A DNA stretch of 64,000 nucleotides. Source: Mesostigma viride (lineage: Eukaryota > Streptophyta > Mesostigmatophyceae > Mesostigmatales > Mesostigmataceae). Position numbers and translations under genes: made by a program. The notes beneath the pieces were generated by a model that had not been told where the DNA came from, made no database searches, and saw only the letters and a program-made list of their open reading frames with translations. The number at the start of each line of letters is the position of its first letter. Position 1 is the stretch's first letter. The stretch is from contig RPFO01000102.1 of NCBI GenBank assembly GCA_009746045.1, positions 1,799,983 to 1,863,982 on the forward strand, in the 5' to 3' direction. Shown here in pieces: positions 53,301 to 64,000 of this stretch.

Positions 53301-53946
53301 GGCGTGGGCGCACCTCCATGACCACCGCCGCTGGTGGAGCAACCCCGCCCTACCCCGGATCGTCAAGCGTGACCTCTTCAAGGTCGTCATTCTGACGATC
53401 CTGACCTACGGCGCCGAGACGTGGACACTGATGCAGGAGCTGGAGCAACGACTCGACGGCGCCGTCACCAAGATGCTGCGCAAGGCCCTTAACATCCCCT
53501 TTGGTTTGCACATTAGTAATGAGGATTTGTACGCTGATTTGCCCTATGTTTCCCACATTATTAGGCACAGGCGCCTGGGCCTAGCCGGGCACCTGGCCCG
53601 CACAGATCAGGTAGATACATCAGATAGACTAGCTGGCACCAAGCCCGCCCAGCCTGGGCGATATGTCCTCACCTGGCGTGCCCCCGGCCGCGCGCGGCAG
53701 GGCCGCCACCCGTGGACTTTTCGTGATAGACTCGGCATGGACATGTGCTACACTAGACGTGACGGGCTCACCCCCGGGCAGCCTCCTGGTTTGTCTGTAA
53801 TATGGAGGCAGATGGTGCGCAAGGATAGATGGCAAGTAGTGATGAAGGAGACCACCCCCAAGCCTGTGGGGGCTCCGCGTGTGACCAAGTATGGCATTCA
53901 TAGCGATTCGGGCCGCGGTGCCCACACCCCTGTAACTAGGACCTAG
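50315..53946 (+). CDS. LINE ORF2 (endonuclease-reverse transcriptase), one frameshift
   Basis: From 50315 a variable, Pro-rich N terminus leads to the endonuclease: VIATFNARTLQ (Asn), LGIQEHRR (catalytic Glu), YLALLLDANATLPPG (Asp-x-Asn). Near 51350 the frame slips by one base (a deletion, or -1 frameshifting). The next frame supplies CIDYVVMRKR and RSDHRIVTARI (Ser-Asp-His). RT motifs: QMGFRPGRNT, ILIFVDFIKAFDSV (A), GVWQGCVLSPYLF (B), IYADDITLIEKPE (C). The C terminus has FKLLGSWLPDCEDD, TYGAETWTL and IRHRRLGLAGHLART. Endonuclease nicking and target-primed reverse transcription are the expected roles. The single shift is the only visible defect. Confidence 0.9.
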
Positions 53947-54001
53947 ATAGCTTATACCATCCATTCCATCCCATGTTCCCCTCCCACTGAGGACTTATGC
54001 T

Positions 54002-54020
54002 CACGTGACGCAGTCACGTG
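54002..54020 (+). other. LINE 3' hairpin CACGTGAC-GCA-GTCACGTG
   Basis: A perfect 8-bp stem with a 3-base loop just before the TTAATTAA tail. The same or slightly changed hairpin ends the copies at 45298, 45373, 46170 (minus), 47345, 48200 and 54325 (minus). It may be the signal recognised by the ORF2 RT, because SINE-like elements share it. Confidence 0.8.
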
Positions 54021-54038
54021 TCTATTAATTAATTAATG

Positions 54039-54317
54039 TGTGTATTCTGATTTGGCACGCCGCAAAGGTGAAAACCATTTGCGTTCAGTGCCGGTCCGCG
54101 GAAAACGCGATCTGCAAATGAATCCGACCGGAATCGAACTGGGGACCTCTCGCACCAACTCTTGCTGACTATAGGACCCGGATCCTAAGGCATCGCCAAC
54201 TTACACCTACAGTCATCCGCAAAAGTGCTCCTTTCCGGGGAGTCATGCAAGCCTTTCGGATTTGGTACTAGATAAATCATTCGAGATCTGTGTGTGTAGG
54301 AGTACATGTGTGTATCA
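54039..54317 (-). other. Region with a tRNA-like B box
   Basis: On the minus strand, about 54200-54120, GGTCCCCAGTTCGATTCC matches a Pol III B box with one mismatch. TGGCGATGCCTTAGGA upstream is a poor A box. Arms do not pair well (T-stem mismatches, no acceptor stem). It is probably a decayed tRNA or tRNA-derived repeat. Confidence 0.35.
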
Positions 54318-54670
54318 CCATAAGCATGTGACTGCGTCACGTGGGTGCCAATACACAGAGTAAAGGAGCCTTCAACCCCTATAACAACGAGAAGGAGGTG
54401 GGAGCCCTAGCTTCTCTCACTGCCACAAGTGGGCAGGCCACAGAGCGCTCTCTCCACAGCATGGTGCCGGGGCGCAACAATGGGGGTGCAATACAACCAT
54501 GCAATACCATAAGCAGGCTGACGCACAGCTTATGCGACAAAAGGTATGGTGGGCTCAAGACGTCGGCTAAGGCGCAAGCTGATGGCCTCAATGAGCCAGA
54601 GCTACAATACAGAGGTACAATAACGCTGAGCTAATATCTTTCCAAGGGGAGCGCCTAAGCTATCCCGTTA
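54318..54670 (-). mobile_element. SINE-like element family 2, minus-strand copy
   Basis: Reverse-complement match to 46359-46546 and 47181-47363 without the MITE. Its 3' end (low coordinate) carries the hairpin at 54325-54343. Confidence 0.65.
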
Positions 54671-55244
54671 TTGTCAGTTGCCCCCATGTACACAACTAGC
54701 TTGAATGCTCTATCCCGGGGGAGCCCGTGGGGGCTTCCACAGTTTGTTGTTACATAATGGTCCCCACCTCGCCAGTACACTTGGGGCTTCTCGGGGCTGG
54801 TCCCGTGGCGGATGTAGTCGGGCCACTAGTCGTGGCGTTGCTGCTGCTGGCCCGCGTCAGGTCGTCGTCAAGCGATCAGGGGGAGTTGGTCAGCTTCTTG
54901 CGGCGAGAGAGGAACCGAACTTATGACCCATGTGCTTGGGGGTAAATGAACAAGATTACCATGTTAGATAGTCACTGCCAAAGTTTTTCTACTTCTTAAT
55001 ATTCCTACATCCCAGTCATTGCACACCCCCTCATGCATGCACCCGCATCGGGTAGAGATCGAAGATGCGCATCACCCGGCACGGTTGCAATCTGTCAACC
55101 AGGGCCCTGCCCCCTAGACAAGTACCTGTCAGCACCGTTAGAACCGTAGGCATTTTGGTATAATTCGAGGGTACATTGCTCCAGTGACCACTCCCCGACT
55201 GGACCGCATTCATGTGCGATAAATACGCAAGCACAGGTATGCGT
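54671..55244. other. No gene recognised
   Basis: Short overlapping ORFs only. Confidence 0.5.
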
Positions 55245-55380
55245 GCTTAAGGCCTTTGATTCTGTCAACTGGGATGCTGTGTGGAATTGACTTGCCCGAG
55301 CTCGTGTGCCAGTCCACTGGTTGCTGTCGTCCGCAAGCTGTGCAAGGGGTTGACCACCTCTCTTCGCACTCATCATGGCG
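55245..55380 (+). pseudogene. LINE RT fragment
   Basis: KAFDSVNWDAVW, then ARARVP and CARG in shifted frames, parallel the motif-A region of the LINE ORF2 (52700-52830). It is diverged and has no hairpin end. Confidence 0.75.
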
Positions 55381-55401
55381 CCACACCTTGGAGCCTAGAA
55401 T

Positions 55402-55890
55402 CTAAGCCTGGATAAACATGCTGCCAATCCAACGCATGCTTTTACTAATCAACTTTTCCAGCAAGCTGTGACCCAAGAAGCCTGCCTCCAAGTCCACGAA
55501 GAACTGGGCCAGTCCGGGCCCGCTGGTCATGCTTCCCTGGTAACTCACTGCCTTGCTGGCCTCCTCGAACCTGGCTTTTGACACCCCAAACAGGGCCGGC
55601 CGTGGCACTCCGCCCAAACCTGCCATAAACATGGCAGCGCATGGCTTGCCCAGTTCCCCTTGCTGCAAGAGCAACAGGCAGGACACATACACCGTGTGGT
55701 GAAGTTGAATTTCAAAATTTGTGAGCCCTTTACCACCATAGCATGGTCATCGGAGGTAAGCTGCCGACCAAACCCAGTGCCCTTAATCTCAAGGCTTTTT
55801 ACTGACATCCTGGCCTCCCCCATCCTCTCCGTTTCATTCACAACAAAAAGAACACAGCCCCAGACCAAAACCACGAAACAACTCACCCTC
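55402..55890 (-). CDS. Unrecognised ORF in two frames
   Basis: Minus strand: MGEARMSVKSLEIKGTGFGR, then DDHAMVVKGSQILKFNFTT. After a small shift near 55690 the frame gives VSCLLLLQQGELGKPCAAMF, FGVSKARFEEASKAVSYQGS and LAQFFVDLEAGFLGHSLLEK to a stop at 55402. The two parts join naturally if two bases are removed, so it looks like one real protein of at least 150 residues. The upstream end may be an exon boundary. I do not recognise a family. Confidence 0.4.
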
Positions 55891-56029
55891 CACAGGTAAA
55901 GACAGACCACCCTCCCTTGATCCAGCCATCTAAAAAAAAGTGTGGGTTGACTCCCCCAATTAACTTGTGTTAAAACGAACACAAATGAATCGGACACGAT
56001 GGGGACCCTAGCTAACGTGCTTGGCACGT

Positions 56030-57036
56030 AATCTCACTGTTTATTTAGGATTCTACACCCAACCATACGTCGGTGGTGCGCTAAAATTAGAAAGGATAGA
56101 CAAGCTATAAGCCCCCTCGTGTACAAGCTGTCCTGGTCAAAAAGACCTGTCGTCAGCTATGGCACTTTGATAGAACTTGTTGATACGTGATAATTATGCC
56201 CATTTCGACACGCTGATGGCATAGTTGGGACATATAGGGGAGAAACTTAATATCTACAAGGAATCTTCATTAGTGTCACACATAGCCAGAGTTTCTCCCA
56301 AAGAGGGCGACATTATCAGATTGTACCTTTGGTCAACGAGTATTTGCCTAAGTTTCAGAAAAAGATGCCTCAATAACTAGAATCAGCTCACCACATAGGC
56401 ATGTGAGGGATAATATCAACAACAAGTGGTGGGATAAATGCTTAAGTATCACGTTTGTGGTCCTCAATCATTAATAGATGCTGTTCAAGTGAATTAATGC
56501 ATTGGAATTCAATTAAAGTCACACTGGGTAGGAGGACCCACAACCGTCCCCTTACGCCAGGCTGCACGGGCAATAATGCAGCTACCACCAGCCATTTGTG
56601 CCTAACGGTAATATCATGCATCCTTACGTGCATAACTGTGTTTGCATCATGCCGCATGGCGAGGGTCTCAACACGGTGACTGGTCTCATTAAAACACCAA
56701 ACAACATATTTGTTACTAGAAGAAATGCGCCCCGGAGCCATGAGTACGGCCACCCTACACTAGCAGTTCGTCAACTGTCGGATGCATCATTAGCTAGACA
56801 CCTCAGCAGCCTCCTGGTCAGGCATCGGTACATCTTGCCGGTGCGACTTGCTACTTTCTCATAGCCAATCCCTTGCCAAAAAACAAGGCTTGCTTACCAA
56901 TAGGTCAACGTAAAAAACAGCGCGGCCCAGCCACCTTCTACTTAGGTGGTACAACTTGTGTAGGCCGTGTACTACGATATAAGAACTTGTGTAGCTCATA
57001 TACTACTTCATAAGAAGTGCCACAACAAACAGTTGG
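56030..57036. other. No gene recognised
   Basis: A/T-richer sequence with short ORFs and no recognised domain. It may be an intron or the 3' flank of the minus-strand gene that follows. Confidence 0.5.
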
Positions 57037-57067
57037 TGGCAGGCAGGCAGGCAGGCAGGCAGGCAGG
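57037..57067. repeat. (GGCA)n microsatellite
   Basis: About seven and a half units of GGCA. Confidence 0.9.
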
Positions 57068-57547
57068 CTCAAGCACCCAACTACCTACCGTGCACAGCAT
57101 TGTCAACTAATTAATGCCTTCCCCCGCTGCATCTGTACGGCAAAAATGATCTTGTGCTATAAGGATGTGTGGTTACCTACCATGCCCGAATATGTGTTAC
57201 CCGCAAGTCCCCAATAATATTAATATTAGTAGTAACTGCTGCATTTGTGGCAGGGCTCCACTTATTGTATTCAATCAAATGCTGGTCTGCTGGGGAGCTT
57301 AGTGATCCTAAGTAGTGGTAAGTAATGAATAGTAATATATAATGAGTAATAGCATATACGGATACGTGGCGTCCAACTGTTCGTCCAGGAAACTGCACTG
57401 CCATTGCGGGAGGTTGTGATCATTTGAAGCGAAGAACTTCCTCCTCAAAACGCCAGCATGTTGAACGCGCAAAGTAAGTCTGCCATGGATGTCACGGGGC
57501 ATCCATGGTTCAATACAGAGAAACAAGGAAAAGCATAGGAGACTCAC

Positions 57548-57640
57548 CTCCACCTCAAGAAACTCAACGCGGCCTTGATATTTTGCTGCCAACAGCTCCC
57601 AGATCCAGCCAGGCGGTGACTTGGACTTAAAATACACGGC
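57548..57640 (-). CDS. Exon of the thioredoxin-fold gene
   Basis: TTTGCAG acceptor, 31 codons (AVYFKSKSPPGWIWELLAAK, then VEFLEVE), GTGAGT donor. Confidence 0.65.
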
Positions 57641-60600
57641 CTGCAAAGCCATGCACAAAACGGATGGTAAGAATACAAATACTGGGAAGTACGACGCGTT
57701 TCACGAGTTTGCAAAAATAGAGCAAGACTGCTGTGTGATCATCGTGGTATGTAGTCATCCCCGCAGACCTTTGTTGCTGGCTATGGCTCAGATTACGCGA
57801 CAATGTGCGATTGGGCTAGTCGGTAGGTTGGTGTCCGGGAATCGCTTCGACAAGGGGGGTGCAATAAATATGCATTGCGCATTGCCTGGCATTCGTCACC
57901 GCCTGTGTAGAAAGAAACAAGGCCGGTGTAGCGACATGCACTGGTTTCAACCAAACTCCTCACCACACTGCGTTGAAACAAAGTCCTGTGCCATGGCAAG
58001 TGATGCGCATAGCCGTGGATCATCATCATTAGTAGGGCGAATATTGCATGTAAGGACTTTTCAACGTTGCCAATTCATTAGAAGGACAAGACTTCAAGAT
58101 AGTGACAAGATTACAAGCCTGGACATTTCCAGGTACAATAATTGGGTGATTAGTGTCCAAATAAAGGCCCTCCATGCGTAGAAGTTCTATTTCCAATTAT
58201 AACTTCTAAATGTTGTATTAGACCAATAAATCTAATGGAAGACTAGCATGTACTACTGGGGTAACACCAAGTGGATTATGCAAGCGTTCTCAAGGTCCAC
58301 GTCGACTGCTTTCCTAGTGCCGGCAAAGTCTCGCCATCTCAGGCCAAGCAAGGGAAGCTAGACACATGAACAGACACGGGAATTGAAAGAAATAATCTAT
58401 CGAGTTACTCACCGTTGGAAGGTGCCCACTTTTTTTCAGTGCCGTGCACAGTCTGCACTCGCAAAACAAGGAAAGGAAAATGAGCCCGCAGCAGCGTCCA
58501 ACCCTTCCTTTCATTATGAAAGTATGCGGTGTGTTTGTTCCTCCCAATTTACCAAATGGCCTCCTTTTAGTCTATGCAAGCAAACGTCCAAACAGATGTC
58601 AAAGAGCCGAGGCGCAAAGCAATTTCTTTGCAAAGAACAGTGCACACCATTCAAGTAAACACTTTTTGTTTCCTGCCCTTTAAACTAGCACCCCTCATAG
58701 CGCACACATATGCATCTTAACTTCATTTCTATTCCATTTACTTAGGTATTCAGTCTACCCTTAACGTGAAAACACGGCTTGCGAGGTTTCAAGAAGTGCT
58801 TATCCATTTATTCTGTCGTGTAAATGCGTGCGTCACAATGTTACAGCTGTGCAATCCCAACCTGTTGATTGCCACTAACGAAACAGACTACCGTAGGGCC
58901 ATGGACATGCAGGGAGAGCGCACCGCATAGAGCTAGCCTGCAGCAGCTATGCCCCAGTGCCAGAATGGCTGGATTATGGGAGGCAAGGCAACTCATAAAC
59001 CTTGTTGTCAAGCTAGCCTAAATGGCATTTACCTTGGCTGACTTAGCCCAAGGCTTGCCGACTCAGCCCATCTATCTTCCAGCCAGCCAGACAGTATAGC
59101 GGTAGGGCGTATAACACCAACTGCTATACACTACTTACACTTCTTCCTGCTGTCATGCTGTGATGCGTACTCAGCTTATCTCAGATTGCAAAAGATAGAA
59201 AGTAAGAATCTCTCGCCAATCGCGCACATGCCATGCTCACTTCTTGTGCAGAGAAGAAACGAAGTGTGGGTTAGAACATGTGCTTCGATGATAAAAATGT
59301 AGTTAACTAGTTGGCTAAAACGTGACCGCCCACTACAAGACTTGAAAACCGAGATAATGCACCGCAGGCCATAACACATTACTACAAGAAGTAGGCAGTG
59401 GGCACCACGCCCCAGCCTGGATCACCCCTGGGGCGAGTCAATACGGCTACCTCCTGCCCCACAATACAAGAATGGATCAGTTGTTCATGGTTTGTAAGTT
59501 GATGATGAATGTCACGGCTATGAAAATACCTTGGCCAAACATTGATGCCATTGCAGAGAATCTTAATGCCGTGTGCACATCCCCTGGGTGCCTATCAGGC
59601 TGTGTCTATTAAGATGCCAGACAAGGGGGGCGCCTGACAGCAAATAAAGCAGAGCCCACAAAAGTTTAAGAAAGCACACGGTTCTGAAAACCTGGACTAT
59701 TGAGCAGGAAAAGTGCACTAGCATGCATAAAGTAAACCACATACTTTTCAGGGCGAATGGCGGGTGCCAGCGCCGACAGCCTCGTCACTGCAAACATCGT
59801 CAACTTGACCGTATCCAGCGGCCGTAGCGTGAAGTCATACTTAGTGCCTTGCTGGTGGCCACCAAATGGGAAAACTTTGATGCTGGGGAAGTCGGAAACC
59901 TTTTCCTGACAGTGATGGGAACGACCGTGAGGACAGAACAAAATAAGAACGCCTAAAGAGAAAAGAAAGCATGTCAACCCGGATGAATGGGTGAGCTGCA
60001 CCGCAAAAGGTCACTTTAGCCAAGGGAGGGGCAATGAAGGAATGTCAAAAGACTAAGATTAATGGGGGGGGGGGGCGGGGGGGGGGGGGGGGCGCTTCTT
60101 AACTACAGGCCCCCGCCAAAGCCAAGAAAAGCAGACTGAAAGGATAAGGCAGGTTCCTCATTCAGCCAATGCCAGCTATATTCTTGATACGCCCCATCAT
60201 CACATTATTGCTGTACTTTCGCTACCACTGTAAAACGAGCAAAAGCCCTTGCTCACCCGAGAAAGCAGGAAACAGTGCTCGAAAGGGGAAAGAAAGGTCG
60301 TCAAGTGTTATAAAGTCACCAATAAAAGGGAAGAAGAATTGCATTGCATGCTTTTGGGGGGGGTAAGGCAACACAACGCAATGTGATTGGATTGGGCCGA
60401 TGGGGACTAGGGACCCAGGGAGAAAAGTCAAGCCTTCAGTCAAATTTATAAACTACAAATCATTGCTCCACTTGCAACAATCGTAAATTGTGATTGGACG
60501 GAGCAGTGAATTTAGTCGAATGCGGTTCGTTCATCTCTATAGATGCCTCTAAAACAAGACCATATGCTCTTAAAATATGTTTTTAATGAAAAAGAAATTT

Positions 60601-63554
60601 CCTCTTGCTCGTAGTGTCAGGTAGTCCACGTTTGGCCCTGCCCCTAACAAGACGTGGCCAGGTGAGCAATAAACCACTAACTTGTCCTAAACTACCAAGC
60701 ATCAAAATGTATAATCACTTTGAAATCAACATGATGTATACTGAATGATGAAGGGTGGCCTCCCGTTTCCTCAGTGCGTGTAAACCTTACTAGTGTCAGG
60801 TAACTTGAATGCTGATCCATTGCGCATGCGCTCCGACTCTCTCAACGCTCACTGACCGAGCCCCCTTGTCCGCACAGACCTGCCCTTTCAGATGAATCAA
60901 CTGCTACGGCTGCACCATCTTGGGCCATGTTTCATGCATCATTTGCAAGCCTGCGACCGCGAACAGAGCCAAGTCGGGGCAGACCAACAACTTACATCCT
61001 TGCACAAACTTGGTTCGGTTACACAGTTGACAACTCCAACGTTGATGATCCTACATGGATACCAGAAAGACAGTCAGGGGAACGAGAAAAGAAAAACAGC
61101 AGCAACAGAACAGGAAACAACTTAGAACAAGAAACTTATCAAGCGCACCTATGCAGTTGATGGGCCTGTGCCAAGAGACCAGTAACGTATCCTCTGTAAA
61201 GTCGAACCCCAGACATGCTGGCTGGCAAAGCGCAAACTCGGGCGACCTGACTGCCTGATCTTACAAGTGGTGGCACATCGGAAATGCCATAAGACGGCAT
61301 GATAGGCAGATTGAACCCGGAGCAGCCCATGGTTCAACTTGTTCGCAATTTCAACCTTACATGGTGATGTGGTCCTAAGCATTGTATGCAGGAAAAGACG
61401 TTGCAGCATGCCAAAGTCCTATTGATTGTGGATTGCTTTTGCGTGCTGTAAAAACAGACAGAAAATATTGAGCGCAGAAAGCGTGTGCAGAAGATGTGCG
61501 AAAACTCCTGTTCAAGGTTATGAATCGCCTACTACCTCTGTTGTCATACACACAATACTTCCAGCTACACTGAGGATTAGAGCTGCCAATGCCCAAGAAT
61601 GGGATCCCAAACAGATGCGTTTAAGCCAAGTCATATCATAGAGTCATGATCAAGCATTTCCAAGTGGCGCTGCGTCTGGAGCGAGAGCAGGAACAGGTGG
61701 GTCCTTGGCAGGAGACTTGGTAAAAGAACCTTGGAGGTGGGATCTCCATGGAAGTGTGATGGTAAAGAGGAGACGTTGGTCTGACAGAGGAGATAGAGAC
61801 CGTTCCATGCATCTATGCGCCTTTCTACACATAAGAGACATACCCTTGCAGTTCTTTCCCGAGGACTTCCAGCTTACTCCTCAGGTCACTGCACTCATTG
61901 CCTGTAAGGGGCAGACAGGTAAAGAAAAGCACATTATATGGAAGCGAAGATTTGAGACTTTCAGGAATAATCCCACCGTAGGCCTACTAGGTTCTTCCTC
62001 AGTGCATACTTGACTTTTGCTGCCTCATTTTCCCTTTGTCCAAGTTGTCTCAGTTCTAGGTCGTTTCTTTTATCTGCCAACCCACCCTTCATGTTGATTG
62101 GGGCATGGAGGGGCCACATGCAGTTTTCAAGCTGGTGTGCACGCACCCATGCAGTGCATACGCAGACTTGTCAGGTGTCATGAACGAGATTTAAAACAAC
62201 CCGCAGCTGCGGCTGTATCGTAACCAGATCCAAGACAATAGCCAGGCTTCCCAGTCCTACAGGGGGTAGGCTCTCTTCCAGACTTCAGCATTAGTAATTC
62301 AGTGTACGTAAGTACCATCATCCCAAGGCGTGAAATTCGGAAATAAATTGCACTGTCTCATATATTAACCTTAGACATGCCATGCGGTTAGGCTGCCACA
62401 CGCACCTCAAAAAAGCACGGGTTTTACAATGGCATAGCACCAAAACATCTTGCGACAACACAACAAGGAGATACATTTCATGGGGGCACAACACATAGTA
62501 AGATAGTGAGCTTTCTGTTAACTAGGGATAGGGCGTATGGTTCCATGGGAATCAAGTCTAGGTAATGAAGCTTGCTCGCATGCCACAAATTTCTCAGCGT
62601 TCCTGCACCAGCCACTGCGCATATTTGGGCTTGTCAGGAACGTAGTGCCTACCGCATTGCCATTGCTCCTAAAATGACCGCAGCGTCAGAAAAGACGCTC
62701 AGCCAAGATCGTACAAACCATGCGGTTCATGTCCTCGGACAGGGATGCTCGAAGTCACAAGAGAAGTACCTTGTGACAAACAAGAAACAGCAGCGTAGAC
62801 TCACATGGCATACTGTAGAAGAGGACAACGGTCATTTGGTCCCTGGGAGCCACAATCGAAGTCCACGTGGATGACCTCAGCCACGAGTTGAACGTCCAGG
62901 ACGCTGATGTCAGCTCCAGGATGTAATACGATGGCCAGAAGAAGGGGTCATACAGTGCCCGGTGCCAGGGGTACGCAGGTGGATTTTCATTGCCACTCCC
63001 CGTAGAAGACCCCTTTGTTTGGTGGCTGCTGCCCTTGCCTTTGGCATCCTCAGCTTTTGATTGCTTGGACGTCTCTTCCTTGTCCGCGTCTGCAGGATGC
63101 TCACCCAGGGAGTGGCAGTTCAGCATGCATGGCCATCAACTTCAGACCCTGATGAAGCCACTTGCCTCTCACCTAGGGCCAGCTGCCTCTCACCTAGGGC
63201 CAGCGATGCATTAGCAATGCCATTGAATCATGATGCAGCAAGACTGCAAAACTGCAAGACTGCACACTCGTTGTCAGATGCCATTTGCTTCCGTAGAAAT
63301 CCGCCGATGAAAACTGCACATAAATTATACGAAGTTATGGTCAACAGTGCCATACCCTTTCCAGTAATCAATTGGGGCAGTAAGGTTGCGCAGCAATACT
63401 TACCTATTACTCGGTTGAGAAACGTCGCCAGGTATGACAGCTGCACACGCCCTGGATACCGAATCTCCTTCCCTCTGCTAGTTATGCCTAACACGTAAGG
63501 CACGTAGTCCACACGGAACCGCTTCGCCACTGGCTCTGTCTTCACGTCTGGAGC
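57548..63554 (-). CDS. Multi-exon gene for a protein with repeated thioredoxin folds (PDI-like)
   Basis: Exons seen on the minus strand, in order: 63554-63404, 63089-62805, 61901-61844, possibly 61355-61265, 59905-59745, 57640-57548. The first three join in phase. Exon 1 leaves one base (G) completed by AC to GAC. Exon 2 leaves T completed by GC to TGC, giving FYSMPCNEC, a thioredoxin active site CNEC at the expected place after a beta strand. Exon 1 (YVLGITSRGKEIRYPGRVQL) and exon 59905-59745 (DFPSIKVFPFGGHQQG) look like C-terminal halves of thioredoxin domains. Exon 57640-57548 starts another (AVYFKSKSPPGWIWELLAAK). Such proteins catalyse disulfide exchange in the ER or bind redox partners. 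Start, stop and some exons are not found. DNAJC16-like proteins are an alternative. Confidence 0.65.
59745..59905 (-). CDS. Exon of the thioredoxin-fold gene
   Basis: CTGTCAG acceptor, EKVSDFPSIKVFPFGGHQQG to SALAPAIRPEK, GTATGT donor. FPSIKVFP is the thioredoxin cis-proline strand region. Confidence 0.75.
60064..60092. repeat. Poly-G tract
   Basis: 28 G in 29 bases with a single C, within an intron. Prone to replication and assembly error. Confidence 0.95.
61844..61901 (-). CDS. Active-site exon (CNEC) of the thioredoxin-fold gene
   Basis: CTTACAG acceptor, GTATGT donor. Joined to the previous exon it yields PCNECSDLRSKLEVLGKELQ. Confidence 0.7.
62805..63089 (-). CDS. Exon of the thioredoxin-fold gene
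   Basis: CTGCAG acceptor, GTGAGT donor. A charged, Lys/Ser-rich linker (KQSKAEDAKGKGSSHQTKGS) is followed by YPWHRALYDPFFWPSYYILE and DQMTVVLFYSMP, the strand before the active site. Confidence 0.75.
63163..63204. repeat. 21-bp tandem duplication
   Basis: Two copies of TGCCTCTCACCTAGGGCCAG followed by C, inside an intron. Confidence 0.9.
63404..63554 (-). CDS. Exon of the thioredoxin-fold gene (most upstream seen)
   Basis: GTGGACAG acceptor, GTAAGT donor. APDVKTEPVAKRFRVDYVPY, then GKEIRYPGRVQLSYLATFLN. The acceptor implies further exons beyond 63554. Confidence 0.7.
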
Positions 63555-63766
63555 CTGTCCACAATCAGAGGCAGCATGCAGAACAGGGGGCCAGAAGGGA
63601 GCACTATGCTTTCAAACTACTCTTTCACTTGAGATGTAGGCACTGGAAAGGGGACGGCATATTACAAGGTCGCTGCAGCCTCTGTGATTGCCAGGAAGGA
63701 GGCAAATGTTGCTAAGTAATCCTCATGTATGCTAGAATTCTGGGCTCCACCCATCTGTGTAACCAG

Positions 63767-63834
63767 CATCCTGTTCAAAAGCATGCGTTGCACATCCGAT
63801 CATCCTGTTCAAAAGCATGCGTTGCACATCCGAT
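63767..63834. repeat. 34-bp tandem duplication
   Basis: Two exact copies of a unit starting CATCCTGTTCAAAAGC. Confidence 0.95.
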
Positions 63835-64000
63835 GCTTAATAGGTACAACACCAGTGACAGCGCTACGACACCAAAAATACTGGCTGCCTACCCTACCAA
63901 GCATTAAGCGGTCCCTTGGTTTGACATCTTAGGCCTTGACCATGGACAAATAACCGACTTAGGTCTCTTGCGTGCGCTGTGCCCAATCGCTCCACAACCC

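Larger units (their letters stand above)
48333..54038 (+). mobile_element. Nearly full-length LINE (APE-type non-LTR retrotransposon)
   Basis: 5' monomers, ORF1 (48849-50318), ORF2 (50315-53946, one frameshift), a short 3' UTR ending in a perfect hairpin (54002-54020) and a TTAATTAA tail. It is 5.7 kb. It encodes an apurinic-type endonuclease and an RT. At least five partial copies lie in this window. The clade is not resolved by eye; the tail of short repeats rather than poly(A) is unlike L1. Confidence 0.9.

Noticed and set aside
54120-54200. A tRNA gene on the minus strand
   Set aside because: Only the B box is good. The T-stem has mismatches and no acceptor stem pairs.
60064-60092. Poly-G tract as a functional G-quadruplex element
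   Set aside because: An intronic homopolymer with no conserved context; assembly error is likely.
60927-61160. Plus-strand exon within the thioredoxin-fold gene region
   Set aside because: There is an acceptor-like CCGCACAG and a fair composition, but no donor or homology, and it lies in an intron of the opposite strand.
61265-61355. Firm exon call in the thioredoxin-fold gene
   Set aside because: It reads VEIANKLNHGLLRV with usable GT/AG, but its phase does not join the CNEC exon directly, so I list it only as possible.

Overview
The window is eukaryotic nuclear DNA, most likely from a green alga or a close relative (inference, about 0.55). It has GT-AG introns in an HSP70 gene and in a thioredoxin-fold gene, and no bacterial gene organisation. 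It carries a mix of DIRS, Copia, Gypsy-derived and LINE elements. About 80% is transposable-element sequence, stacked in several rounds of nested insertion; host genes are a small minority.

Layout. 1-6107: a largely non-coding LTR retrotransposon whose 5' LTR is cut by the window edge. 6108-6820: SINE-like debris and a TTAA microsatellite. 6913-16482: a DIRS-type tyrosine-recombinase retrotransposon (gag, RT-RNase H, recombinase). Its recombinase gene is split at 10676/15433 by two abutting copies of a TIR element. The long copy encodes a Gypsy-type RNase H/integrase with a C-terminal PHD finger; the short copy is its internal-deletion derivative. 16481-18880: shuffled duplicates and a miniature DIRS derivative. 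18905-19341: a BED-finger (hAT-like) remnant. 19750-39754: an HSP70 gene, 5'-truncated, whose last exon is split by a 17.4-kb insertion. That insertion is one Copia element (22180-39538) carrying a second, younger copy of the same family (23340-31793). 40330-54670: LINE territory with one nearly full-length element (48333-54038), truncated copies on both strands, SINE-like passengers ending in the same 3' hairpin, a 2-kb non-autonomous LTR element and a MITE. 55245-56027: a LINE fragment and an unrecognised minus-strand ORF. 57548-63554: an intron-rich minus-strand gene for a protein with repeated thioredoxin folds.

Most unusual content. (1) The Copia family reads ORF0 - basic ORF - GAG - integrase - protease - RT - RNase H, so the retropepsin-like domain lies after the integrase; both copies agree. 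(2) The integrase-PHD element has TGTC...GACA termini, a 4-bp duplication and a deletion derivative, which fits a Ginger-like cut-and-paste transposon better than an LTR element. (3) The LINE has three 5' monomers, an ATGA ORF1/ORF2 overlap and a 3' hairpin shared with SINE-like elements. Removing the insertions on paper restores the host reading frames (recombinase, HSP70), which fixes the element boundaries and the order of events.

Many ORFs carry single-base frameshifts. Some may be assembly errors in homopolymers, so 'pseudogene' calls based only on such shifts are provisional.
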